From an uncultured Peptostreptococcaceae bacterium (GTDB lineage Bacteria; Bacillota; Clostridia; Peptostreptococcales; Peptostreptococcaceae), in assembly GCA_947072565.1 (NCBI GenBank), contig CAMTIM010000022.1:1-64000 (forward strand): a stretch of 64,000 bases of DNA. Reading direction: 5' to 3'. The notes beneath the pieces are model-generated. The model made no database searches. It was not told the DNA's origin and saw only the letters and a list, made by a program, of their open reading frames with translations. How positions within the stretch are numbered: the first letter of the stretch is position 1; the number at the start of each line of letters is the position of its first letter. A program made the translations under genes and the position numbers. Below, piece by piece: positions 33,340 through 41,729 of this stretch.

Positions 33340-34036
33340 ACTTATATCCTACTCCCCTTATGGTCTTTATATAAATTGGATTTTTAGGGTTATCTTCAAT
33401 TTTTTCTCGCAGCTTAGATATGTGTACCATAATAGTATTATCGTCACTTGTAAAATAATCACCTTTTATTATTTCTCCAATCTGAACTTTTGTATATACT
33501 CTTCCTGGAGACTTCATTAGTGTAACAAGTATCTTATATTCACTAGGAGTCAATATTATCTCTTCTTTATCTTTTGTAACTGTAAAATTTTGAGTGTTCA
33601 AAACTAATTTACCTATCTCTAAAATATTCCCTTTTTCTAAAAATTCATTTTTATATATTTTAACATTAAGGTTATAACATCTTCTTAATAAAGACTTTAT
33701 TCTAGCTATAACCTCTAACGGATTAAAAGGTTTTGCTATATAATCATCAGCACCTAAATCAAGCCCTAATATTTTATCACTATGTAAATTCTTTGCTGAA
33801 AGAATAAGTATTGGCATATTACTATGTTCTCTAATTTTTTTTATAACTTCATATCCATTTAATTTTGGCATCATAATGTCTAAAACCAACAAATCTATAG
33901 CATTATTTTCTACAATATCTAAAGCATCTATTCCATTTGTGGCACAAAACACTTCATATTTTTCATTTTCAAGATAAAGTTTTATAAGTTTTATAATATC
34001 TTCATCATCTTCAGCTATTAAAATTTTATAACCCAT
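33317..34036 (-). CDS. OmpR-family response regulator
   Basis: 239 residues: receiver domain (1-118) with the acidic pocket EDDED (9-13), phospho-acceptor Asp53 in VLDIMMPKLNG and the lysine of AKPFNPLEV near 104. A winged-helix DNA-binding domain follows (about 140-237), ending YIKTIRGVGYKFE. First gene of the pair with the histidine kinase. Between the domains is a longer than usual linker. Confidence 0.95.
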   Translation of the reverse strand: MGYKILIAEDDEDIIKLIKLYLENEKYEVFCATNGIDALDIVENNAIDLLVLDIMMPKLNGYEVIKKIREHSNMPILILSAKNLHSDKILGLDLGADDYIAKPFNPLEVIARIKSLLRRCYNLNVKIYKNEFLEKGNILEIGKLVLNTQNFTVTKDKEEIILTPSEYKILVTLMKSPGRVYTKVQIGEIIKGDYFTSDDNTIMVHISKLREKIEDNPKNPIYIKTIRGVGYKFEKFKKN

Positions 34037-34177
34037 TTAATATCCCTCCATACAATTTTTATTGCTACTTTTATATTTTCATTATTATACTATATCTTTT
34101 CATAACATTTATAATTTTATTTATTTATTTATATGTATTTTTTATTTTTTTAATATATCACTTCAAAATAATACATA

Positions 34178-34209
34178 TAAAAAGCTACTCGTTTGAGTAG
34201 CTTTTTATA
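34178..34209 (-). terminator. Terminator after the TIGR04076 gene
   Basis: AAAAAGCTACTC and GAGTAGCTTTTT form a 12-bp stem around GTTT (about 34181-34207), with T-rich flanks on both strands. Confidence 0.88.
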
Positions 34210-34218
34210 TGTTCATAA

Positions 34219-34530
34219 CTATAGTCTTTCTAATTTATATATAATAGGATGAAGCCCATCATTACAAGAATGTATCGCTACACCATCTTGCTTTACATAA
34301 GGACTATTATCACCTGATGCTAATAACATAACTTTGCTTTCTAAGCCTTTCCACGCTCCTACACAAAATTTCTCTGGCATATCGCAATTCTTTGATATAA
34401 ATTCATCTCCTACTTTACCCTTTGCACAAACTACCGGTAAATTTTCTTTAGCATACTCTTTATGAATATCCTCTACAACTAGTTTTTTTAATATTGTGAT
34501 TTTAACATCAGAATATTTATTTATCTCCAT
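34219..34530 (-). CDS. TIGR04076 family small protein
   Basis: 103 residues from the ATG at 34530, chosen because GGAGG lies 8 bases upstream; a TTG 5 codons earlier overlaps that site. The shape VKITILKKL, then VVCAKGKVGDEF, PEKFCVGAWKGL and SCNDGLHPIIYKLER fits TIGR04076, a family with conserved cysteines seen in anaerobes and tied to no established function. Monocistronic. Confidence 0.82.
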   Translation of the reverse strand: MEINKYSDVKITILKKLVVEDIHKEYAKENLPVVCAKGKVGDEFISKNCDMPEKFCVGAWKGLESKVMLLASGDNSPYVKQDGVAIHSCNDGLHPIIYKLERL

Positions 34531-34672
34531 TACCAATACCTCCAACTTGTAAGCTTTGTATAAGAATAATTATATCAGTATTGATTAAGCTACATATTAA
34601 AAAGTCTATTTTTTTATCAATTATCCTATTTTTTAACTATAAATTGCCATATTGTTTTACTAGTTAATTTAT

Positions 34673-35020
34673 TTAGTATAAATTTTCCTTATTAACCTCA
34701 GATATATATTTTTCTTCAAGGGTCTTTAGTTCTTTCTTAAAGTCAATAATGATCATATCATTTTCCATTTCAATTTCTTCTAAAATTTCAAATTTAAATG
34801 CTTTCGCTCCAAATTCCTTCCAGTCTTTTTGTATTTTTATATTTACACAAGAACCTGTTGATACAGAAAAATTAAAACGATTTTCCATTGATTTAAGATC
34901 CATCTCGCACCTTATTAAACTTTTACCATTAACTATATTAGTTATCTTATATACGCCCCCTGTGGTTTTTCTCTCTTTATATTCATAAATAGCTTCTTTC
35001 TTTTTCTCATCAATTTTCAT
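34673..35020 (-). CDS. Internal start for the GIY-YIG-like domain (115 aa)
   Basis: Within the fused gene, ATG at 35020 follows AAAGGAG by 8 bases in minus-strand sense, a full-strength site for this genome. The product would be exactly the length of the stand-alone GIY-YIG-like family. Two overlapping proteins from one frame are therefore possible. Confidence 0.45.
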   Translation of the reverse strand: MKIDEKKKEAIYEYKERKTTGGVYKITNIVNGKSLIRCEMDLKSMENRFNFSVSTGSCVNIKIQKDWKEFGAKAFKFEILEEIEMENDMIIIDFKKELKTLEEKYISEVNKENLY

Positions 35021-35989
35021 ATTTTTCACTCCTTTTACTTCTCCAATATCATTGTTTGTTAATTTATTTTTTTCTGCAGTTTCATTTTCATTCAAATCCT
35101 TTATAAGTTTTTTCTTATTTCTACTTTTTATAACGTTTATACAGTTTCTACAAGAAGGGGAACAATATTTTTCTCTTTCACTTTTGGCAACAAAAGCTTT
35201 TTTACAATATTCACAACGAGTAATTATAAAACTTTCATCTGTAAGAGCAAACGCATATATGGTTTCTATTGTGCTTTCTAATGAATCAAACTCCCAATTA
35301 ATTTCAGGTTTATCAAACATAGATATAGTAAATCCAATTTTTTCTGCTTTAAATTTACCTACCATAATTGTTACAGGCTCTGTTAAGCTTATGTTTTTAT
35401 ATATTATTAATTGATTTAGATGAATAGAAATATTTTTTGCAAATTCTATAATCCAATTTAACTGTTCTGCATAAAATTTAGAAAATACTATATCTAGTAT
35501 TAAAGGTCTCTTCCCATAAAACTTTGGTGAATCCTCTGCTTTAAATACTGTTAAATGATCATCAAATGTTCTAGTGTATATATCTCCTTCTAATGCAAAT
35601 GGCGTAAATAAACTCACATACTCGCTAGTATCCATTAATTTTTCTTTTGTAATTATGTTATTCTCAGTAAATAGTACTTTTTCCTCACCTATAATGTTTC
35701 TATTATAAACACTTGAACTTATTAACCCTAATAATCCATAATTTCTAGCAAATAATAAAATTTTCTTTTTTATAATATTTTTGTCTGAATCCTTTTTTAG
35801 AGCCTCATCTCCTAAGTCTATTAAATCAAATAATAATTTATCAGAAACTTCAAAGGGGTTATAAATAGTATAATTTGAATCTTTGTTTGGAACTATATAT
35901 TCATTTCCATTATTATCTATATTTATTTGGTAGTCATCATATTTAATCCATTGTGTTTTAAAGTTGTTTAAGTAAAATTTCTTTTTCAT
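34673..35989 (-). CDS. Zinc-ribbon (CGNR/DUF6076-like) protein fused to a GIY-YIG-like domain
   Basis: 438 residues. The N-terminal 320 form a DUF6076/CGNR-type protein with a treble-clef zinc site: CEYCKKAFVAKSEREKYCSP then C near 259-283. The last 115 residues (MKIDEKKKEAIYEYKERK, then GGVYKITNIVNGKSLI and STGSCVNIKIQKDWKEFG) form a clostridial GIY-YIG-like domain normally encoded alone. In frame before that methionine (ATG at 35020) is a ribosome-binding site, AAAGGAGTGAAAAAT. So the second part can be made alone, and the fusion may come from loss of a stop codon. Nuclease activity is uncertain because the YIG half of the motif is not evident. Confidence 0.75.
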   Translation of the reverse strand: MKKKFYLNNFKTQWIKYDDYQINIDNNGNEYIVPNKDSNYTIYNPFEVSDKLLFDLIDLGDEALKKDSDKNIIKKKILLFARNYGLLGLISSSVYNRNIIGEEKVLFTENNIITKEKLMDTSEYVSLFTPFALEGDIYTRTFDDHLTVFKAEDSPKFYGKRPLILDIVFSKFYAEQLNWIIEFAKNISIHLNQLIIYKNISLTEPVTIMVGKFKAEKIGFTISMFDKPEINWEFDSLESTIETIYAFALTDESFIITRCEYCKKAFVAKSEREKYCSPSCRNCINVIKSRNKKKLIKDLNENETAEKNKLTNNDIGEVKGVKNMKIDEKKKEAIYEYKERKTTGGVYKITNIVNGKSLIRCEMDLKSMENRFNFSVSTGSCVNIKIQKDWKEFGAKAFKFEILEEIEMENDMIIIDFKKELKTLEEKYISEVNKENLY

Positions 35990-36044
35990 CGCTGTACTCC
36001 TATCTAGTTTTTGTTAATATATTTAATATATAATCATATTAACA

Positions 36045-36074
36045 AATATATCATATTGATTAATCCACTGTCAA
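36045..36074 (-). promoter_or_regulatory. Promoter of the zinc-ribbon/GIY-YIG gene
   Basis: On the minus strand TTGACA (36069-36074), an 18-base spacer and TATATT (36045-36050). It lies about 55 bases upstream of the start at 35989 and just beyond one copy of the duplicated non-coding element. Confidence 0.7.
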
Positions 36075-36096
36075 TTATATTAATTTTTTTGAACTC

Positions 36097-36202
36097 AATA
36101 TGTATATTTTCTTAAAAAAGTGATAATAATTAAAATATAATCAAATTAAAATTATCTCCCCCAGATAAAAAAAACTACAGTCTCCCCACTGTAGTTTTTT
36201 AT
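36097..36202 (+). repeat. Duplicated non-coding element, copy A (possible small RNA)
   Basis: Aligns end to end with 37162-37274. The first 42 bases (beginning AATATGTATATT and containing AAAAAAGTGATAATA) differ at only four positions. A variable stretch follows, then a small hairpin with a CUCCCCC loop (TATCTCCCCCAGATA), and a terminator hairpin CTACAG/CTGTAG with a TCTCCCCA loop and T6 (36174-36200). On the minus strand the last hairpin also terminates the VanY-like gene. Plus-strand reading suggests a small RNA with two C-rich loops; expression is untested. Confidence 0.65.
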
Positions 36203-36234
36203 TGCAAAATGTTATATATTAATTTTTTTATTAT

Positions 36235-36978
36235 CTATTTACTTTCATTTAAATACTCTTCTAATGTAATTCCTTTTTTGTTTATTTCTGTTGCTACTTG
36301 TTTACCAACATATCTTAAATGCCACGGTTCATATGCATACCCTGTTATATCTTGTTTTCCTTTTGGATATCTAATTATAAATCCATATTCACTTATGTTT
36401 TTTAATAACCATCTATGCGCATTTGTATTTTCAAAACCTTCGTCTAAACTTGCATAATCAGAAGATAATATATCTATAGCTAGTCCTGTTTGATGTTCAC
36501 TAGTTCCAGGTTGTGCCATATATTTATTTGTTTGTATTTCACCTGATTTTCTTATGTTATTTTTGTATAAATTTTTCTGATACTTGTAAGACCTATATCC
36601 AGAAACTCCACGTAAATTTATATTTTCACTGGTAGCCTTATTAAATAGATTTTCTATCTGTACTGCTACATCTTTACTTAAATACTTATTACTAGAATTT
36701 GATCTTAAAAATTTTATATTTGGAATTACTAAGTCCTTTGGATAAAATTTTTCATCTACTTTGTTTTTTCTATTAACTAATACCATATATTTATTATCTA
36801 TGCTTGTATGCTTAATTGGCTTAGCATCTAAGTTACTAACTGTAGCTTTAGATACACTTAAAGTACCAATCAATAATATAGATAATAGTATTAATATTGC
36901 AGTAATCAACACCGCAGCCTTTTTCTTCATCTTCTTCTTTCTCTTTCTAACTTGTTTTCTTGCCGATAAACTACTCAT
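36235..36978 (-). CDS. VanY-type D-alanyl-D-alanine carboxypeptidase (peptidase M15B)
   Basis: 247 residues from ATG 36978, chosen because AGGAG lies 7-8 bases upstream. A very basic N-terminus (RKQVRKRKKKMKKK) precedes one membrane helix (about 21-43), so the enzyme is anchored with its domain outside. The M15 zinc site is complete: SGYRSYKYQ (about 131), SEHQTGLAIDI with the His and Asp ligands (about 160-170) and EPWHLRY with the last His (about 222). It trims the terminal D-Ala of peptidoglycan peptides. No van resistance genes (vanH/A/X-like) are nearby, so this is probably housekeeping. Confidence 0.92.
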   Translation of the reverse strand: MSSLSARKQVRKRKKKMKKKAAVLITAILILLSILLIGTLSVSKATVSNLDAKPIKHTSIDNKYMVLVNRKNKVDEKFYPKDLVIPNIKFLRSNSSNKYLSKDVAVQIENLFNKATSENINLRGVSGYRSYKYQKNLYKNNIRKSGEIQTNKYMAQPGTSEHQTGLAIDILSSDYASLDEGFENTNAHRWLLKNISEYGFIIRYPKGKQDITGYAYEPWHLRYVGKQVATEINKKGITLEEYLNESK

Positions 36979-37106
36979 AAATTTCAACTCCTTTAACAAG
37001 AATTTATATTAGTATTATTTCAACCATTTATATCATCGTTGTTATATCTAAAATTAATATTATCTATGATAAAATTATTATTTTTTATAAATTATACCTT
37101 TAACTT

Positions 37107-37134
37107 ATTATATATGTCTAAAATATAAAGTCAA
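37107..37134 (-). promoter_or_regulatory. Promoter of the VanY-type carboxypeptidase gene
   Basis: On the minus strand TTGACT (37129-37134), a 16-base spacer and TATAAT (37107-37112), with a leader of about 120 bases to the start at 36978. It sits next to copy B of the duplicated element, as the promoter at 36045 sits next to copy A. Confidence 0.72.
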
Positions 37135-37161
37135 CTTAATATTTTATGTGTTTTTTTTAAA

Positions 37162-37274
37162 AATATGTATATTATCGCAAAAAAGTGATAATACTTAAAA
37201 TATGAACGGATAAAACAACCTATCTCCCCTAAGATATAAAAAACCTACAGTTCCCCCAACTGTAGGTTTTTTAT
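37162..37274 (+). repeat. Duplicated non-coding element, copy B (possible small RNA)
   Basis: Second copy of the element at 36097-36202, same orientation, 1,065 bases away. It keeps the 42-base head, a TATCTCCCCTAAGATA hairpin, and a terminator hairpin CCTACAGTT/AACTGTAGG with a CCCCC loop and a T6 tail (37243-37272). The two hairpin stems have different bases but still pair, which suggests the structure rather than the exact sequence is kept. On the minus strand the hairpin would end any transcript from the decayed gene at 37318. Confidence 0.65.
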
Positions 37275-37313
37275 ATAAATTTAATTTATTTTTAAAATCA
37301 CATATTATTTACA

Positions 37314-38060
37314 CTTTATCCATGCAAATTCATAAGGCAATAATCTTATCTCATTATCAACTTCACTATTAGTTAATATATTTATTCCTTTTAAGTTACA
37401 TTTAACTATTTTAGGTTCGTGTGTAACATTTGTAATGGATATTATTTTTTAATCTTCATTCTTACGCTCTAATGCAAATACTTACTTTCCAAAATCAAGA
37501 GCTACTATCTTTTTATAGTAGTTCACATATATCATTATACTCTAGTTTTTCTCTATTTATATGTCTATTTATTCCCTACTCCTTTATAATAATTTTTTGA
37601 ACCTAGTAATGAATGATAATATATCAGTAGTCTAAATTAATACTGTGAAGTGTTTTATATTTATATCTACCTGATCTACAATAATATTGTCCATGCAGTT
37701 TTAACTTTCTTTTTTCATTTATACTCATGTATAATAGGTGATGTTCTAGGTCTTACGACTTTTAAATCATCAAAATTCTCGTCTCTTTTTATAAAATATT
37801 CTTTATACTTTTCATCTCCACTTAGATACCCCTTAAACTACTTGCTACTTTTAGAAATATGATTTGCAACAAAATAAAACATTAAACTATACTAATTAGA
37901 AAAATTTTTTATAGTTTCCTATTCACCAAATTTTTTATCTATCTCCACCTAATCCACAACAGAGAATCCATCATCTGAAGTATACTCAAATATTTGGAAT
38001 ATATGAACATCAGATATAACATTACCTACTTCATAAGCTATATTAACAGTTTAAAACGAA
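37314..38060 (-). pseudogene. Decayed GH13 sucrose-phosphorylase-like gene
   Basis: No intact frame exists, but minus-strand translation gives successive pieces of a sucrose-phosphorylase-type protein. From 38050 leftward: DVHI, then FEYTSDDGFSVVD; LMFYFVANHISKSSK; FKGYLSGDEKYKEYFIKRDE; VVRPRTSPIIHEYK. Then, after an internal deletion, VFALERKNED, KIISITNVTHEPKIVKC and LLPYEFAWIKCK to the end. Stops and frameshifts separate them. The fragment is about 750 bases against roughly 1.5 kb or more for an intact gene; the start is missing too. The family is clear from these motifs; exact substrate is not. Confidence 0.85.
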
Positions 38061-38075
38061 TATTTAATTTTAATA

Positions 38076-39065
38076 TTATATATTCGTATCTGCTTTAAAT
38101 ACTATTCCACTTTTTTGTCTTGCAATTGTTTGTATTTCACTAACTATTAAAGTATGTTCTAAAATTTTATAACATTTTTCTATATTATTATTCTTAATTA
38201 TATCTGCAAATTCAATAAATTCATTAACCATACGATGATCATAGTTATTTTCATCTATTAAAAAACTTGTCCCATCGTTCATTAATAACTCAAGTTTGTC
38301 ACAAGAATTAGTTGGAGTATCTTGATGTATACACCCTTTATCCCCTTGAATATTATTCGAAATAGGTGATTTACAATCTTTTGCTCCAATACAAATACAT
38401 TTAAATGTTTTATAATCTAATACTAATATTCCAGAAGTATCTATTTCTCTTTCAATATTAGCATAATATTCAACATTTTTAGGCTTTCCAAATAACCCAA
38501 CTACATAGTGAATATTATAAATATTTAAATCCATCAATGCTCCACCTGAAAACTCAGTGTCAAATACTGGTAAAATATTACCTTCTTTAAGTTTATCATA
38601 TCTACTAGAGTACTGAGAAAAATTGCATTGAACAATTTTAATATTACCTAATTTTGGAAGTAGCTCTTTGATTTTTTTATAATTAGGAAGATATTGATTA
38701 GTAATTGCTTCAAATATAAACAATCCTTTTTCTTTAGCTAAGTTACTTAAAACTAGTGCTTCTTTATATGTTGATGTTATTGGTTTTTCAACTATAACAT
38801 TTTTATTTGCTTCTATTGCTTTTTTTGCAAATTCAAAGTGTAAATTGTTTGGTAATGCAATATAAATAGTATCTACATCACTATTAAGTAATTCATCATA
38901 GTTATAAAAAACATTCTCAATATTATATTTATTTTTTAACTCATTAATTTTATTTTCACTATGTTTTCTTCCACAAATAGCTATTACTTTTATGTCATTT
39001 AAGTATGAAGTAATTGTCAAAAACTCTTTAACAATCATTCCAGTTCCTATAATACCTAATTTCAT
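38076..39065 (-). CDS. Gfo/Idh/MocA family oxidoreductase
   Basis: 329 residues: N-terminal NAD(P)-binding Rossmann fold with GIIGTGMIVKEFL (3-15) and ALPNNLHFEFAKKAIEANKNVIVEKP (about 70-95, given here only as landmark) ending in the EKP lysine typical of the family. A C-terminal alpha/beta domain has GGALMDLNIYNIHY (about 175-188). Oxidises or reduces a sugar or polyol-like substrate that cannot be named. Just upstream of a decayed sugar-phosphorylase gene, so the pair may once have been a carbohydrate operon. Confidence 0.9.
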   Translation of the reverse strand: MKLGIIGTGMIVKEFLTITSYLNDIKVIAICGRKHSENKINELKNKYNIENVFYNYDELLNSDVDTIYIALPNNLHFEFAKKAIEANKNVIVEKPITSTYKEALVLSNLAKEKGLFIFEAITNQYLPNYKKIKELLPKLGNIKIVQCNFSQYSSRYDKLKEGNILPVFDTEFSGGALMDLNIYNIHYVVGLFGKPKNVEYYANIEREIDTSGILVLDYKTFKCICIGAKDCKSPISNNIQGDKGCIHQDTPTNSCDKLELLMNDGTSFLIDENNYDHRMVNEFIEFADIIKNNNIEKCYKILEHTLIVSEIQTIARQKSGIVFKADTNI

Positions 39066-39101
39066 GATTATCCCCCATATTATAGATTATTATATTTAAC
39101 T

Positions 39102-39737
39102 TTATCTTATGAAGTTCATATATGTTTTATCTTGTCTCTTTGGTGGTTCAATAGTCTCTTTACCTGCCTCAACAATTTTCATAAGCCAAGCCATATTTTT
39201 ACCTAACATACTCATAATTTGGACACCTTCATCATCTTTACTAACCTCACCTGGAGCAGTACCATAAGCTACGTTCCAATAGTTTGATGTTGGCATTAAC
39301 ATCTCTGAATAGTTAATGTAATTGTTTAACTGATCAAATACAGGTACTCCTCCTGATCTTCTAACAGCTACTACACTTGCCCCAACTTTGTGTCTAAGCA
39401 TACCTTTATTTACAGATGACACGTAAAATGCACGATCTAAAAACGACTTCATAGTCCCTGCAATTGCTGAGTAATATACTGGCGATGCTAATATTATGCC
39501 ATCAGCATCTTTCATTTTAGCAATCCACTCATTGACTTCATCATTATCAATCACACATTTTTCATTCATATTTCTGCTACATCCACCACAAGTCAAACAT
39601 CCACGTATAATCTTGTTTCCAACATGAATAATTTCAACTTCAATATTTTCTTTCTCTAACTCTTTAGCTACAATCTCGATTGATGTATAAGTATTACCAT
39701 TTTTTTTAGGACTTCCGTTAAATGCAATTACTTTCAT
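39102..39737 (-). CDS. Flavodoxin-fold NAD(P)H-dependent FMN reductase / iron-sulfur flavoprotein type
   Basis: 211 residues. The FMN-binding loop GSPKKNGNTYTSIEI is at 9-23, and ASPVYYSAIAGTMKSFLDR near 84-102 is the second flavin loop. Between them CLTCGGCSRNMNEKC (about 47-61) has the CxxCxxC...C spacing of archaeal/clostridial iron-sulfur flavoproteins, so a [4Fe-4S] cluster is possible. Likely reduces a small electrophile or oxygen species; unassigned. Possibly co-transcribed with the downstream Gfo/Idh gene (36-base gap). Confidence 0.88.
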   Translation of the reverse strand: MKVIAFNGSPKKNGNTYTSIEIVAKELEKENIEVEIIHVGNKIIRGCLTCGGCSRNMNEKCVIDNDEVNEWIAKMKDADGIILASPVYYSAIAGTMKSFLDRAFYVSSVNKGMLRHKVGASVVAVRRSGGVPVFDQLNNYINYSEMLMPTSNYWNVAYGTAPGEVSKDDEGVQIMSMLGKNMAWLMKIVEAGKETIEPPKRQDKTYMNFIR

Positions 39738-39907
39738 ATAATATTACAACTCCTATTCTCAATATATTTATTATAATCTTTCTTAACATTTATAATACTA
39801 TTGTATATTTACCACCACAAGTACGCACTTTAAGGTAAGTTACGTTAATTAAAATAATATATTTTTATATTAGCCATCTATATTATAAAAAAACAATTAT
39901 TTATATA

Positions 39908-39943
39908 AAAAGACTCATTAGCCAATTTACTAATGAGTCTTTT
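39908..39943 (-). terminator. Terminator after the CcdA-TlpA gene
   Basis: AAAAGACTCATTAG and CTAATGAGTCTTTT form a 14-bp stem around an 8-base loop. On the minus strand it is followed by a T-rich stretch. Confidence 0.88.
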
Positions 39944-39950
39944 AAATTTG

Positions 39951-41126
39951 TTAATTTTCTATAATTTGTTTCATAGTTTCTTTATCCATAGCACCTGGAA
40001 CATATTGTTTTATATATCCATCTTTGTCTATTACAAATGTTGATGGGAATGAATTAATTCCATATTGATATGTTAAGCTTCCATCTTCGTCAAACATTAC
40101 AGGAAAAGTATAATTTTCATCTTTTAAAAATTTTTCTATATCGCTTTGACTTACTTCATTTCCTAAGTTTGGAGATGCTAGTCCAAGTATTATTACATCA
40201 TCATTGTTTTTGTTATATTCACTATACAATTGTTCTATATAAGGCATTTCTTCTTTACATGGAGGACACCATGTAGCCCAAAAATTCAAAAATATAGTTT
40301 TACCTTTATAGTCACTTAGTTTATGTTCTTTCCCATATTGATCATATAGCATAAAGTCTAACGCTTTTGTTTTTTCATTGCCTTTTGCTTCATTTAAGCT
40401 TTGATTATTCTCTATTTCATTTTTAGGAGGATTTTCAAAATAATTCAATTTATCTTCAAAACCATTCATAAACATAATTACTCCAGATACGATAAGTATT
40501 ATTCCTCCAATTTTTTTAATCTTATCCATATGATTTTTTATTTTATCTATTTTACTAAATAATTTATTGTAAAATAGTGCAACTAATATAAAAGGTAATA
40601 CAAAGCCTAAAGTATAAACGATTATAAGTAAACTCGACATTATTATATCGTCCGAACTTGATGACATAATAAGTACAGATGCAAGTATCGGACCTATACA
40701 AGGTGTCCATCCAAAGCTAAATGTAAATCCTAATATAAATGATGATATACAATTCATTTCTTTAGCTTTCATATTGAATCTTTTTTCTCTATTTAATATA
40801 GATGACTTTATAATTCCCATATAAAATAACCCCATAAATATTATAATAAATCCACCGATTATCATTATTAAAGATTTGTTTGTATTAAAAAATGAACTTA
40901 ATGCGTTTACTGATGATCCTAATATAAAGAATGTTGTTGATATCCCAATTGTAAAGAATAGCGTGTTCTTAAATAAATAACTTGGTATGAATTTTCCACT
41001 TTTAAGATTTTCTATATTACTATTTGATAGCATACTCAAATATATTGGTAATATCGGTAATATACATGGGGAAAAAAATGATAAAATACCTTCTAAAAAC
41101 ACAACTACTAAATTTAATTTTTCCAT
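39951..41126 (-). CDS. CcdA-type membrane thiol transporter fused to a TlpA/ResA thioredoxin domain
   Basis: 391 residues. The N-terminal 225 form a six-helix CcdA/DsbD-beta membrane domain with its paired cysteines (FFSPCILPILPIYLSML near 16-32 and FSFGWTPCIGPILASVL near 134-150). The C-terminal 145 are a TlpA-like domain with active site WATWCPPCKEEMPYI (about 282-296). One polypeptide thus carries electrons from cytoplasmic thioredoxin to an outward thioredoxin-like domain. The cytoplasmic partner, trxA, lies 98 bases upstream on the same strand. Targets could be c-type cytochromes (none here) or other exported thiol proteins. Confidence 0.9.
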   Translation of the reverse strand: MEKLNLVVVFLEGILSFFSPCILPILPIYLSMLSNSNIENLKSGKFIPSYLFKNTLFFTIGISTTFFILGSSVNALSSFFNTNKSLIMIIGGFIIIFMGLFYMGIIKSSILNREKRFNMKAKEMNCISSFILGFTFSFGWTPCIGPILASVLIMSSSSDDIIMSSLLIIVYTLGFVLPFILVALFYNKLFSKIDKIKNHMDKIKKIGGIILIVSGVIMFMNGFEDKLNYFENPPKNEIENNQSLNEAKGNEKTKALDFMLYDQYGKEHKLSDYKGKTIFLNFWATWCPPCKEEMPYIEQLYSEYNKNNDDVIILGLASPNLGNEVSQSDIEKFLKDENYTFPVMFDEDGSLTYQYGINSFPSTFVIDKDGYIKQYVPGAMDKETMKQIIEN

Positions 41127-41171
41127 AAAATACTCTCCCTTATATTTTTTATCAAATTAATTATGTTATAA

Positions 41172-41206
41172 AATACAAAAAACGTAGAATATTCTACGCT
41201 TTTTAT
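41172..41206 (-). terminator. Terminator after trxA
   Basis: AAAAAACGTAGAAT and ATTCTACGCTTTTT make an imperfect stem just beyond the trxA stop, with T-rich DNA following on the minus strand. Confidence 0.75.
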
Positions 41207-41224
41207 ATCAATTAAAATTTTAGT

Positions 41225-41542
41225 TTATAAATAAGATTCAACCTTTTCTTTCAAACTTGCTTTAGGTATAAATCCTACTAATCTATCCATTTCTTGTCCA
41301 TTTTTAAATATTACCACCGTTGGTACTGTACTTACTCTAAACTTTTGTGCTAATTCCATACTTTTATCTATATCTACTTTTAAAAACTGTGCTTTATCTT
41401 TAACTTCTTCGCCTATAGAACTGAATACTGGCGATAACATTTTACATGGACCACACCAAGTTGCAAAAAAATCAACTACAACTATTCCATCTTTATTTTC
41501 TACTTCACTTACAAATTCATCTGTTTTTATTATTTGTGCCAT
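41225..41542 (-). CDS. trxA: Thioredoxin
   Basis: 105 residues with the canonical active site FFATWCGPCKMLSP (about 26-39), the cis-proline in VSTVPTVVIFKNG (about 74) and no signal peptide. A cytoplasmic dithiol reductant. Its position before the CcdA-TlpA fusion suggests it supplies that protein with electrons. A terminator separates the two, so transcription may be independent. Confidence 0.97.
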   Translation of the reverse strand: MAQIIKTDEFVSEVENKDGIVVVDFFATWCGPCKMLSPVFSSIGEEVKDKAQFLKVDIDKSMELAQKFRVSTVPTVVIFKNGQEMDRLVGFIPKASLKEKVESYL

Positions 41543-41729
41543 AATTTAATGCTCCTTTTTTATATAGTACATACTTTTTAGAGTATGTGTTTATTTTGTT
41601 TGTACAATTAATATAACAAACAATTTTATTAATCTCAATTAGGCACTTTTTTGTAACCACAACAATTATTCTATTTAATATACAATCAAATATTTTGGTT
41701 TTAAATATAAATTTAACAATATAATTTTT

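Noticed and set aside
36235-36978. Vancomycin-resistance cluster
   Set aside because: A VanY-type enzyme alone is common; no vanH, ligase or vanX-like genes lie nearby, and the two-component system is 2 kb away and unlinked.
37650-37862. A plus-strand 70-residue frame
   Set aside because: It is antisense to the decayed phosphorylase-like gene, whose fragments explain the region much better.
36000-38075. Mobile element or genomic island
   Set aside because: Irregular region with duplication and pseudogene, but there is no transposase, integrase, target-site repeat or base-composition shift visible.
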